Shown here piece after piece: positions 1 through 10,588 of a DNA stretch of 64,000 nucleotides; position 1 is the first letter of the stretch, and the number at the start of each line of letters is the position of its first letter. The translations under genes were made by a program, and so were the position numbers. A model generated the notes under the pieces. That model made no database searches. It saw only the letters and a program-made list of their open reading frames with translations, and was not told the origin of the DNA. This DNA is from Cerrena zonata (taxonomy: Eukaryota; Basidiomycota; Agaricomycetes; Polyporales; Cerrenaceae): contig JASBNA010000048.1 of assembly GCA_038087015.1 (NCBI GenBank), positions 62,001-126,000 of the forward strand, written 5' to 3'.

Positions 1-410
1 GTCTTTTTGGAGCAGAGGAAGGGGGCGGGTCTGGTATGCGCCGCCGGGAGGTTAGTAGACGTAACCTAATTGGGAACGGAAGTTGGTGGTTAACGTTAGC
101 TTGAAACGACGCCGCCGACGGTGGAGGGAAACAGAAGTCAAAATATAGTTCGTACAAAACAAGAGTCTGGATTAGGTCATTTTATCAGTATGAATTACAT
201 CCAAGCAACAGGTCAGAGGATCCAATAACACCACGTTAAAGAACATAATGAAGCGTGAAACAACGTGAGGAAGGCATGTAAAACAGAAAATGGTTCGAAT
301 AAAACGTCCAACGAGAAATGAAAGCAATCCAACCAAAACGAGAAGTCCAAGTCCACCAAACATGAAGCATAAAAACAAGGGCATCTATAATTCAATTCAA
401 TCCAATTTCA
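1..410. other. 3' flank of the CSC1-type gene, nothing recognised
   Basis: This stretch lies beyond the stop codon of the minus-strand channel gene. Short open frames on both strands show no family motif and no intron pattern. It is probably 3' UTR and intergenic DNA. Confidence 0.4.
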
Positions 411-3400
411 TTACTCATGTCGGATCCGACGAGCTTGTGAAGATGATGATCTCCGGGGTAGGAGTACATCCTCTTTAGCCCGGACATCAAGAGTGACTTT
501 CAAATGGTGGTACCGCTGAAGGTCATAAGCTTCGGATCTCCCTATTCCACCAACATCATTGGGTAACCAGATAACCGGCGGGGGAGCAAGGAGTTCGGGT
601 GCGTAGAGAATACCATGCATGTCTTCCGCATGGTCTGTAAACGGAAGCGGAGGAAGATGAGGAGGGGCATCAGGGTGTGTGCGAGCAGCACGTTCGGTAG
701 CTGTGAGATCGTCAAGGGTCTCCGTTTCTGCGGGAAAAGGAAGTAGGTATGTACGTTAGTATATCCATAGCATGCTTTCGCCAAACAGCGATGTGCTCCA
801 CTCACCAAGCGGTACAGGGCCTCGCGTTTGTGACGTTGAAGGCATGACGGCAAGTGTCAGAGACATCATCTCCAATATGCTCGCAAACGATCCCCTTGCT
901 CTGGTAGTTCTATTCGAACTAACGAGACTCGTACTTTCTTCATCACTATCAGGACTAGCAGTAGGTCGTGCAGGTCCGTATGAAAGTATCAAGTGACTCC
1001 TTAGGTGATAGGACTTAGCGAACGGCGGCCAGGTAAACGTGTTCTCCATGTGCAATAAATCTCAACAAAAAGCACGACGAACAAGGGCAAGACCACAGAG
1101 AATCCCGCCTTCGATCCATAGCCTTCTGCTGAGTAAAATGAGGCCAAGAATCAAGGGTTGGAAGGCGAGGATGGTGCCGAATCGCTTGAGGAGCCAGATT
1201 GACAGCAATCCACCCGGTCTGTGAGTGTGTACGTCCGTAGACATAGCCAATCAGAAAACGGTGTGCTGAATTTAGGAGAATTAAGCGAAAAGCATTAGTC
1301 ACAGGTAAATCATTAGGGTGTTTGAAATAGTCAAACGTACCTATCAAGGTGAGGAAAAGAAGCACGACAGCGCCCGGGTGCAAGCAGAGGGAAGATGAGG
1401 GAAAATGCGGAAGCAAGAAGGACGGCGAGGACACAACATCCTGTTGCGTAAGTTGGGTCATATGTCCTGGGATAAACAGCTGAAACGAAACAGTTACAAT
1501 CAGCAAAAGGCACAAATTAAATAAATTACGATGTGAGTCGTTACCTCTGAACCTTTGTCGTGGTGTGACAGCTTCTCGTTCTGCTCGGAGAACTCGCCAT
1601 AGTCGGATCGGTTGCTAGCAGAAGCAAAGCAGGGAAAATGACGGCTACGTTCATGATCAGCATGAGAGCAAATGCACTCATGTAGATAGCACCGTTAGCG
1701 ACTGTAGCAGATTGCAAAACGCCGGTATTGAATGCGCCCATGGTAAAGAGAACAGCACCGATTGAAAACAACCATACTAGTGCAATAATAGTGAGAATCC
1801 AGAATGTCGCCTGGAAGGTTTCGAGTTGTGTGCCAGATATGGAGACGGAGTGACTTAGTTGACTAGTGTCTAATAGGAACAAATCAGGAACTCTAGTATT
1901 GGACGCATGGCGACTGTGTGACTGTACTCACAATGGACAGCACTTAGTGCGATACCGATGAAGAGGCACGCAGCAAAAGAGGCCGCAAGACCTGTGGCTG
2001 CACCAGATGCTATGTCGCTCGCGGTTGTCAAAGGTTCGAAGAATGGGAAATAATGTGCATAGTCTGGCGAAGTTGCAAGGTATAACCCTGCGGTGGCAGT
2101 TACTATATGCAGGATATTTTCAATAAATTGTTTCCTTGAACTCGTGAGGGAAAAGAAAACTCACCCGCAGCACCAAGAAGAATCACAACGGTGATAACAA
2201 TTGTCCAGAATGAGAGCCCTCTAAGGAATCCACCCTCGTTCTGTAACTCATCCCACCGGATGTCTTCCTTAGCACGTCCCTCGATCAGTTGAAGCCCCGG
2301 AATATGTCGCAAGCCCTTCCCAACCAAAAGCCACCCTTTAATTCGAACACCATCTGCAATCTCGTTATACCCTTCCCTCTGAATATCCTCGATCTCAGTA
2401 TTGATCTGCTTCAGTCTACTTCTCCAAATACTAATATCGCCATAGATGTGTCCGAGGTCCTCATGGTTCAGCCCTGATAGTGGCCTGACAAATGGTTGTC
2501 TCGGCTGAAGACGAAGGTGCGGAGGTGTCTGTTCCTCTTCTTCCGGTTTATTTTTATTTCGAAGAGGGAATGTCTCACGCCGTTCCGGAGATGTAGTCTT
2601 GTTCCGCGGTGGTCTCGGTCTACGTTTAGTAGGATCGTATTCCTCTCCGTGTTGGAACGCCTCCGGTGCTTCACTCATTACATCGACCCAATCGTGATCC
2701 GGCTCTGATGCTTCTTCTACAATGGTCTCTGAAACTTGAGCGTGATGGTAATACTGTTGATCTGCGAGTTCATCTTGGAAAGCGGTTGTATCCCATGACA
2801 TATAGCCGTTAGGACCATACGTCACAGCCCCAGGAACGGGAGATGAAGGTCCAGGTGTAGGTGTAGCAGGACCCAGCTGTCCATTCTTTTCCAGGACTAC
2901 CTGACTTCCCATAGGGAGTCGACCAAACGCTACAGAGTCTCGACTGACCTCCTGGAATCGACTACCGACGACACGCTGGTTGAAAGATTCTGCAAGACTT
3001 TGACCTCGACGAGGAGCATCACTTTCGGGACTGTTTGTGAATTGCCCACCACTGACGCCCTGGACACCTCGCAATTTGTAATACTGCGAGGGCATGACGA
3101 AGGAAGTGGGCGGTGGGAGTGAAGAAGAGCCATATGCTGGGTTTCTTCCACGGCGTCGTCTTCGTGACTGCGTACACAAAATTAATTGAATATTACTTAT
3201 AATTTGTAAAATGGGAGTAGACCTACAGAGGAACTTGCAAGAGGACGCGGCCGGCTGATTTGAGGTTTGGAAGGAACGCCTGGGATTTGAAGTTGTGGAG
3301 GTGGAATTGGAACAAAGTCCGCAATAGACGGGTCCGGTGTAGTCAGCTTGAATGAGCTAATGTACTTCGTCTCTGCAATTTCGAGATTTTCCAATATCTC

Positions 3401-4941
3401 ATCTCGTTCCTCAATCAACAAGGCTAATTGAGTTGTGTCACTACGACGACGTCAGGTAAGACCTCATTTTCTTAAAATAGATAACGTTTACAAGACTTAC
3501 CCAACGGAGAACAGGCTTTGAACGTCAACCTCGAGGTCGGATTTTCTCCTCGTTGCTCCATTCGGTTCGTCTCCGCCTTTGAGAACGGCTATTGCCGTTG
3601 CGGCCTTCATTGTCAAGGTTCGCACTAAGTCCAGTTTTGACGATGAAGTCCTTTAGTCGCTTTTCGCCCCAACCTACAAAGCCAGGGGGTGTACCGCGCG
3701 GATAGCCATGCCATTTCCAACCCTTGACATTTCACATCCTTGAAACGCCGCCGATAAGCAACAAGTCTGTCGAACTCGCGAATAATTTTCCAAAGCACAG
3801 GGAGGACACCGAGCACGATAGCAAGCACAGTTAGGACGATGATGCGAATACGGGCATTCGAGGCATAGTCTTTTCCATTGACAATTTCCCGAATTACGAA
3901 GTTGGAATTGGCATTAACGCTAGTATCGTCCAGGAGGCGAATAAGCCGCAGTAGACTCATGTCTTGCAGGACCGAATAAGCTCCCGTAAACCGAGATGGA
4001 CCCGCAGAGTCTGCCATGCATGGGGTATCGACCATGTACAGAGGAAGCAATCCGGCTAAGGCGAGCACCGACCACCCGAGTACGACTAGGAAGCATACCC
4101 ATAGGGTTCGTTGACTCAGTTGTTCATCCGAGGGGAATAATTCTGCGTCCACTGCCGGCGATCTGCCCGCATTCGATATGTCGTCTGGTACTGCAGGAAC
4201 GAGTGGAACATGAGGGAACAGGAAGGCCCAGAATGACGCTCCCAGGGGTTTTGGGCGAAGACTATGATGCATTAATGACGGAACTAGGACGCAAATGAGA
4301 TACAACACACCTTTGCTGAACAAACCATTCACGCAATCCATACACTTCACGAAACCGAGGTCTAATAATCGCGAATAATAACTGCAGAGGGTAAGTTTGC
4401 ATGCAGGTTCAAGCGAGGCAAGACGTACCCATAGGATGAGCCCGATAGCAGTAGGAAGAAGGATAGTGGAAAGGAAGCCGACAGATAGTCCGTCTACACC
4501 ATCACCTATGCATACAGGTTGAACTTGTAGTGAAGACGCGACCGACTGTGCTTCAGGGAACGCAGTTGCAACACGCGTTGAGGTGAATACTGTTTGGCTG
4601 AGAGATGTGAATGTAGTAGAAGGTTCTGTGACAGTGACGGGAATAGAGGAAGTGACTAGGAAAGTGGTATCGCTATTAGAAAAGCTTGAATCCAGCGCAG
4701 AGCTTGGGGTTGGTATCGGAAGTGAATTTGACATGTTGGATTGTGAAGCACTGGAGTGGGATTGCCCATTGGAAGATGGCGTCGCAGACGGAGATGTCGT
4801 AAGAACAGGCTGCGTATTCGATCCAGAAGACTGAGATGAAATTTGGGTAGCGCTGAGAGAATTTGGGTTTTGAGAAGATGAGGCGGAATTTGAAGACCAC
4901 CAGAACGCGTCGTTAGTAGTTCGTTTCTTTCGTTCTTGCAT
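411..4941 (-). CDS. CSC1/OSCA-type (DUF221) calcium-permeable stress-gated channel, large basidiomycete form; frame-disrupted
   Basis: Multi-pass membrane protein of the CSC1/OSCA/TMEM63 family, which forms osmo- or mechanosensitive cation channels; gating in this fungus is inferred. From N to C terminus I see a Ser/Thr-rich extracellular segment, the first membrane helices (FLSTILLPTAIGLIL, then WLLFAIIRPRF after an intron), a long cytosolic part with RRFKDVKCQGLEMAWLSAR and GWGEKRLKDFIVKTGL, an acidic linker, the 7TM core (LSFWTIVITVVILLG, FPALLLL, YATGCCVLAVLLAS, SIWLLKRFG) and a tail with GILYAPELLAPPPVIWLPND. The Met at 4941 (MQERKKRT) is used as start; an in-frame Met at 5079 is possible. 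The family reading only continues if single inserted bases are ignored near 3685-3689, 1615, 1375, 1218 and 1085. These are either sequence errors or a young pseudogene. Five or more introns are present. Confidence 0.8.
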
Positions 4942-5079
4942 CAAGGGAGTGGTTGCTAGAGCAGTTATGGAGGTCGTGAGCACCCGCAGACGGGCTGGGT
5001 ATCGTTGAGGAAAAGGTATAGAAACAAGGAGCGTCGTCAAGCCGCACTGTGGGCTATTCGAAGGAGCAAGATCCCACAT

Positions 5080-5640
5080 GCATCATGCTCTTCCAACATG
5101 CCTTCCTTTTTTGGATCACACATAACCAGTATCTTCTTCCCACGCTTGCTGTCCCTACCATCATGATCATGATCGGCCTCGTTGTTGGCGGCGAGGATGA
5201 GCTAGAGGTGACGTCGATGGGACGGGTCAGGGCAAAATTGACATCGATGTTAATGCGAAGGACGATCGTTGCTGTCATGGACGGTTATGAGAAATCAACA
5301 GTAGTCACGAGGCAAGCAATATCGGCACGTCCCTCGGATTTACATGGAAATATCATTCTGACGTCTACTTCGAGTTGCATATGATTAAGTATGAGGCCTC
5401 GCCGAGACAGTGAGCAACCAGATTGATGAGCTCAAGATCGACATACACTATTATAATTAATTATATAGTTACACTACCACTTGCCGAATGTACAGAAAAG
5501 AACAAATCACGTAAGTTTGGATATATCTTCGTGTGTTCGACAAGCCCTCAGCAACGAGCTAGGATGTTTTCAAACCAAAGATATTAATCATACCCGGGCT
5601 CCGTAATAAACGTCGCTCATCAGGGAACGCGTCAGTCACA
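5080..5640. other. intergenic, nothing recognised
   Basis: AT-rich stretch around 5445-5470, otherwise featureless. The open frames on both strands have no recognisable motifs. It probably holds the upstream region of the channel gene. Confidence 0.35.
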
Positions 5641-5657
5641 CATGGACGAGGTAGCAA

Positions 5658-6345
5658 TCACTTCCTGTATTGTCCGTCTGTGGGTGTTTCAAGGGTTAAA
5701 CGCGACTTTGCTAATGACCAAACACGCTCAGACATCATATCAGGTTTCGCAGGGGTGCTCCCGCGACATCTGTTATCGATCGCTACCAAGTCTGACAACG
5801 CAGGATCGGGAATTTGACCGGTAAAAAGCTGCAAGGGATTCAGTGATAAAGCTACAAGAGATACGGTGCTATATATACATACCTCGATGCAAACAAGTCC
5901 GAAATAAAAGCAATCGGCCTCATATGTTGGCTGGGAAGAAGCCATAAATTCTGGGGCCATCCTAGGCTCGGTTCCAGCCTCTAGTATTTGGAAGACAGTC
6001 GTTCCTTAGGGCCATCCACCGTTGAGGTCCACCTATCCTTCGCGGAAATGGTCTTCACGAAGTGCAAAGATGACAATATCAGTAATTTGGGCCACGGTCT
6101 CGATGACGTATACCTAGTCTGTGAAGATACTTGTGCAATTTGGAGGAGCTGCATGCATAATTGATTGGGAAAGCTTCAAATTGAGAGTACATACTTATGC
6201 AACACGACGAGAGGAGTCTGGTTTCGTGGTCGGCCTCCTAATATATTCCATTCGGAATATTCGAATGGATGCTCAATAGCATTCATAATGAGAAGTTGAA
6301 AACGAGCACGGTCTGAGTCGGAAATAGGCTTAGGAGCCGATAGTC
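5658..6345 (-). pseudogene. relic of a TKL-like kinase gene (related to the pseudokinase at 27.9 kb)
   Basis: The minus strand encodes a kinase C-lobe piece: RMAPEFM (APE motif), then CFYFGLVCIE, a short intron, FTGQIPDP and VWSLAKSRL. The same spacing occurs in the gene at 27894-29303 (WLAPEVLD, CFGLVCIEIYTGE, VWALASACW), so the two are paralogues. Upstream on the same strand are pieces resembling the N-terminal region of that family (LLIMNAIEHPFEY; VIETVAQITDIVIFALRED). An in-frame TAA just before the APE segment, and the absence of the N-lobe, HxD and DFG parts, show that the gene is broken with an internal deletion. No function is expected. Confidence 0.55.
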
Positions 6346-7078
6346 CCTTCAAAATAGTTAGTTAGGAATCTCACTAATTCAGAAAAGCTACAGCATAAGA
6401 ACGCCAGCTGGCAGAACGTGCAAATGGGCTGTATATCATAGGGCGGGGTTGAAGTACAGAAGCGCCATTCGGTAGGCCGCACTCTTCGGTGTTCAAGGTG
6501 GTCCTGTAGAGCACAACGTGTACGTATATATACATCACGAACATGCACATACATACCGTCACATCCGGCAGCTCGGATGATGTGGTGTAAGACAATTTCC
6601 CGGAGAGCTCTATAAAGAGGCTCTGTGCTTCAAGTAGTTACTTACTGCACAACCGATACTCATACGACACGAGTAGTTGTAGCACACCGTAGTCCTGCAA
6701 GAAAGGTAACTTGAGATGATAAGGTGAACGACGACAACGAGGTGCTGATGCTGCAAGGAACAAGCAAAGCATGATGGAGCATCACTCATCCACTTCGATC
6801 TAGAGTCCGAGACAAGTGTACGACGAGTCTGATAGAAATATAGAGACAGTAGAAAGAAAGGAACAATAAAATATAACGAGCGGCGGGTGTTGCAGATCAA
6901 GCATAGTAACACAAAACTTCTCCGTTACTCCGATCTACGAAGCTGATCCGGGGAGTGTAGACATACACAAGGACGAGTGATAGGGTGACCCGCGAGGTGA
7001 CGGGCGTAGTGATGGCTATTGCGAACAGTCAGGGGGTACGGGATAGAATCAGACGTGAAGCGGACTCACTCTTCATGG
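6346..7078. other. intergenic, nothing recognised
   Basis: Open frames on the minus strand (6374-6595, 6610-6912) are short, Cys/Tyr-rich and without domain motifs; I take them as chance frames. No RNA gene or repeat was seen. Confidence 0.3.
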
Positions 7079-7300
7079 TCATGATGGGTCCGCTGGTCGA
7101 TGCTCGTTTATTATCAGTTGACCATCCTTCTCTGTCAACACGGCTCTCTTCTGCAGCCACGGAGGCAATTCACCCTCGACGACGATTGAAAGGGGACCCT
7201 CGCGTGGTCGGGGTCGTGATCGTGCAGTAGGTTTCGACTTCGAATCGATGTGTGGTGCACCGTCTTCGAGAGCGGATTGTTTGCTGGGTATACAGCCCAT
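7079..7300 (-). CDS. small protein with MGC N-terminal acylation signal
   Basis: 73-residue open frame starting MGCIPSKQSA. MGxxxS at the N-terminus is the N-myristoylation consensus, and the following Cys is a typical palmitoylation site, so the product is predicted to sit on the inner face of a membrane. The middle is basic (KSKPTARSRPRPRE), and the C-terminal half has a compact segment (PLSIVVEGELPPWLQKR) followed by LTEKDGQLIINE. An upstream in-frame start at 7336 exists, but the MGC start fits better. I recognise no family. The opposite strand is also open (6985-7230) but looks like a shadow. Confidence 0.4.
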   Translation of the reverse strand: MGCIPSKQSALEDGAPHIDSKSKPTARSRPRPREGPLSIVVEGELPPWLQKRAVLTEKDGQLIINEHRPADPS

Positions 7301-7885
7301 TTCTACTGTTCCAACGGTAAGCAACAGCGATTGCATGTCATAGACTTCGCTAAAATACGCACGAAAGAGCGACAGATATGGGGAGGGGAGAAGTAGAAAG
7401 TAGGAGGAAAAGAAGAGCGATAACTCGCTTTGTCGTCCCGCTCACTTTACTTATAAAACACTCATGATCCCTGGACGACAGTGTCAGAAACAATTCAGCT
7501 ATCTACATAGATTCCAGAATATTGATGAGGCTAGTGATGATTGATAGCTGTGGCGCTGTTCGTGGGGACCGGTGAATACCCGTCCAGACCGTCATTCGTC
7601 CGTCCCTAGCTACAAGGGGTCAAGTGGTGCGCAGTTCGTCGGTCATCCCCATGACACAGAGAGTGAACGAATGAGATTGAGAGTTGCTAGTAAGCGGTGA
7701 CCGTCGTTCAGAAAGAACCGTGTTCCTTCGAGCGCCCAATAACGTGGAAGTGCTTTGGCGTCTAGGCGCGACCTTGTACATTGAACGTTAACTGGCCTGC
7801 TACCTATACCGCTTCCTATCTATTCTTCCGTTCTGGGAATTATTGTATCATTCCCGAAGGACTAGAGAGCATTTGATAACATATC
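7301..7885. promoter_or_regulatory. shared upstream region between the MGC protein gene (-) and SLY1 (+)
   Basis: Head-to-head promoter region. On the minus strand a TATA-like TTTATAAG lies at 7450-7457, about 150 bp upstream of the MGC start. The SLY1 side has a pyrimidine-rich stretch shortly before its ATG. No gene was seen inside. Confidence 0.3.
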
Positions 7886-10454
7886 ATGGCGAGTAGTGCC
7901 TTCAAGCAGGTATGTTACTCCCCTGATCCCGCTTGGAGAAGACTAGTGACGTATGAAACCTCTTTAACAGGCGACTGCTACGTCCCCAACACTGCAGCAA
8001 TGTCAGACGAATGCTCTACTTACACTTCTAAACCTCAACAACCCCGTAGAGAATCCAACAAGCCCTACAACTTCCAAGCCCGGAGGTAGCTCATTAAAGC
8101 CTCCACAACCCGCAGGCCCGCCCGTTTGGAAAGTTCTTGTCTTGGATCAACATACGAAGGATGTATTGGCGACAGTTTTGCGTGTACAGGATCTGCGGGA
8201 CGTCGGTGTGACACTTCATGTGTATGTGGTAACTTTGTGCGTGCGAGACGGTGCATATTGACACTAATTCCAGACAGTTGCACTCGGCGCGTCCACCATT
8301 GCCGGACGTCCCCGCCGTGTACTTTGTAACACCGTCGTTGAACAACATCAAACGAATAGCAGAAGACATACAGAAGGGACTGTATGAGTCGTTCCATTTA
8401 AACTTTGTAGAACCGCTGTCAAGAGCCTTGCTTGAAGAGTTGGCGGCGCTGATAGCGAGGGATGGATCAGATCCTCTCATTGAACAGGTACATATACTTA
8501 CTGCTTCACTAACACCCGAAGACACTGACGGAATGGTCGATCCTAGGTCCTAGACCAGTATTTGTCGTTTATCGCACCCTCACCTTCACTGTTCTCACTT
8601 ATGCCCCCACCGAATACATCCTCTACACCCGCGCCATCAGCCCCTTCAACTTCGGGACCCGCGCCCTCACTGCCACATTCAACCTACGCTATTCTAAACT
8701 CCCCTTCTTCGTCAGAACAACAAATTGAAGAAGAGATCGAACGAATTGCAAATGGTTTATTCAGCGTAGTCGTTACAATGGGTACGGACATAATCAAATT
8801 CCTTCGAAATACGAAGTCTAACATTGTGCTTAGGTCAGGTTCCCGTAATTCGTGCCCCAAGAGGCAATGCTGCTGAAATGGTAGCGAAGAAACTAGAAAC
8901 TAAGATTCGAGATGCCATTCTGTCCGCATCAAGATCTCATGCACCATCGTTATTCGCTCAAGACTCAACAGGTCTATCCAACCTGCAAAGACCATGTACG
9001 TCTGAATCTTTTACGTTTTGGGATATTTAGCTAAGCTTTGATAATCTAGTGCTTCTTGTCCTGGATCGAAACGTCGACCTCATCCCTATGATGTCTCATG
9101 GGTGGACATATCAGGCACTCGCTTCCGATTGCCTTGAGATGAAACTCAATCGTGTCGTAGTTCAACATCCACAAAAACGTTCTTACGACCTAGATTCGAA
9201 AGACTTCTTCTGGGCGAAGAACGCGGCCAACCCATTCCCTCAAGTTGCTGAGGATATTGACACGGAACTGAACAAGTACAAGCAAGATGCTGCTGAGATC
9301 ACGAGAAGTACGGGTGTCAGTGATGTTAACGACATCACACAAATGTAAGTTAATCAAGCTGGTCATACATAAATACGGTGCTGAGTGGGATAATTTATAG
9401 GGACCTTTCGGCGAACGCTGCACACCTGAAGACAGCTATTACTCAACTTCCCGAACTAACTGCACGAAAGGCAACGTTGGATACACATATGAACATTGCG
9501 ACAGCTCTTCTTGAGGAAATCAAGAAGAGAGGACTGGACGAGCTATTCAGCATGGAAGAAGCCATGTCCAAACAGGTATATTTCTATTAAAACAAATCTG
9601 CTGATTCACAGGCGAACTGAGACCCTAATTTTATTAGACTGTCCAAACCATCCTGGAAACTCTCCGTAATCCTAAACCAGATGTCAATCCCACAGCTGCA
9701 GACAAACTTCGACTCGTCCTCGTGTTTTATCTTTCAGTACCCGACAACGCTATCACCAAAGACGACATTCTGGAACTAGAGAAAGAATTGAGTGCAGCTG
9801 GAGCGGACGTGTCAGCCTTCGAATATGTCCGAAGGACAAGAGAAATCTCGCGGATGACCGTTCCCAGTGGTATAGATCGGAGTGCGACTCCCGTCCTTGG
9901 TGGTACACCGGGAGGTGAACTGTTCAAAGGATTCAGTGCACTCGGTAACAGGGTAAATTATTTGCTTCATATACAAATCAACTTTGAGATACTTACACAA
10001 TATGTAGCTCACCGACCGACTGAAGGATGGTGGTCTCGAAAACCTTATTAGTGGTGTCAAGAACTTCCTACCCGCCAATAAACTTCTCGCCGTAACTCGT
10101 CTAGCGGAAGCTCTAATGGACTCCTCAAGTGCATCAAATGCCTCTCTCCAAGAAACCGACGACTACATCTTCCTCGACCCTCGCGCTCCACGAAGTCATA
10201 ATGCCGGTCTAGGTATCAGTAATGTAGCAGGTGGGAATGGCTTGGGTGCTGGTGGAGGAAGTGGCCGTGCAAGACGGATGGCCTTCAATGAGGGTATCGT
10301 CTTCGTTGTGGGTGGTGCCGGTTATGTTGAGTACGGCAATTTAGAGGAATGGGCGAGCAAGACGGGGAAGAAGATTACCTATGGTGGTACGGAGATCGTG
10401 GACCCCGGAGGATTCGTTCGCATACTAGAGAGTCTCGGTAATGTAGCGGTGTAG
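7886..10454 (+). CDS. SLY1: SLY1, Sec1/Munc18-family protein for ER-Golgi SNARE fusion
   Basis: SM-family protein that clasps the Sed5/syntaxin-5 SNARE complex and promotes fusion of ER-derived vesicles with the Golgi; a peripheral cytosolic protein. Spliced length is about 705 residues, normal for Sly1. Exons read as 7886-7909, 7971-8221, 8274-8487, 8547-8781, 8834-8995, 9050-9344, 9401-9575, 9638-9952 and 10008-10454. Diagnostic motifs are [50 protein letters not shown], the [17 protein letters not shown] segment and the C-terminal [17 protein letters not shown] with YGGTEI. All introns are GT-AG and short. No frame break. The stop lies 162 bp from the convergent stop of kinase-NYN copy 1. 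Confidence 0.95.
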
Positions 10455-10588
10455 GTGATATCTAGTGAACTATGACATCAAGAGGACTGAAGTTAGGCAT
10501 CAAGAGGAAATCATTGATGTTATACGAAATATTGTTAGTAATATGCACCGGACTTTGCGCTGATTGGTGTTACATTGCTCGTAAGTTT

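Noticed and set aside
172..384. Hydrophobic minus-strand frame downstream of the channel gene as an extra TM domain
   Set aside because: The channel tail ends cleanly at the stop at 411-413 with a family-like C-terminus.
6985..7230. Plus-strand frame overlapping the MGC protein gene
   Set aside because: No motif; the minus strand has the acylation signal and better composition.
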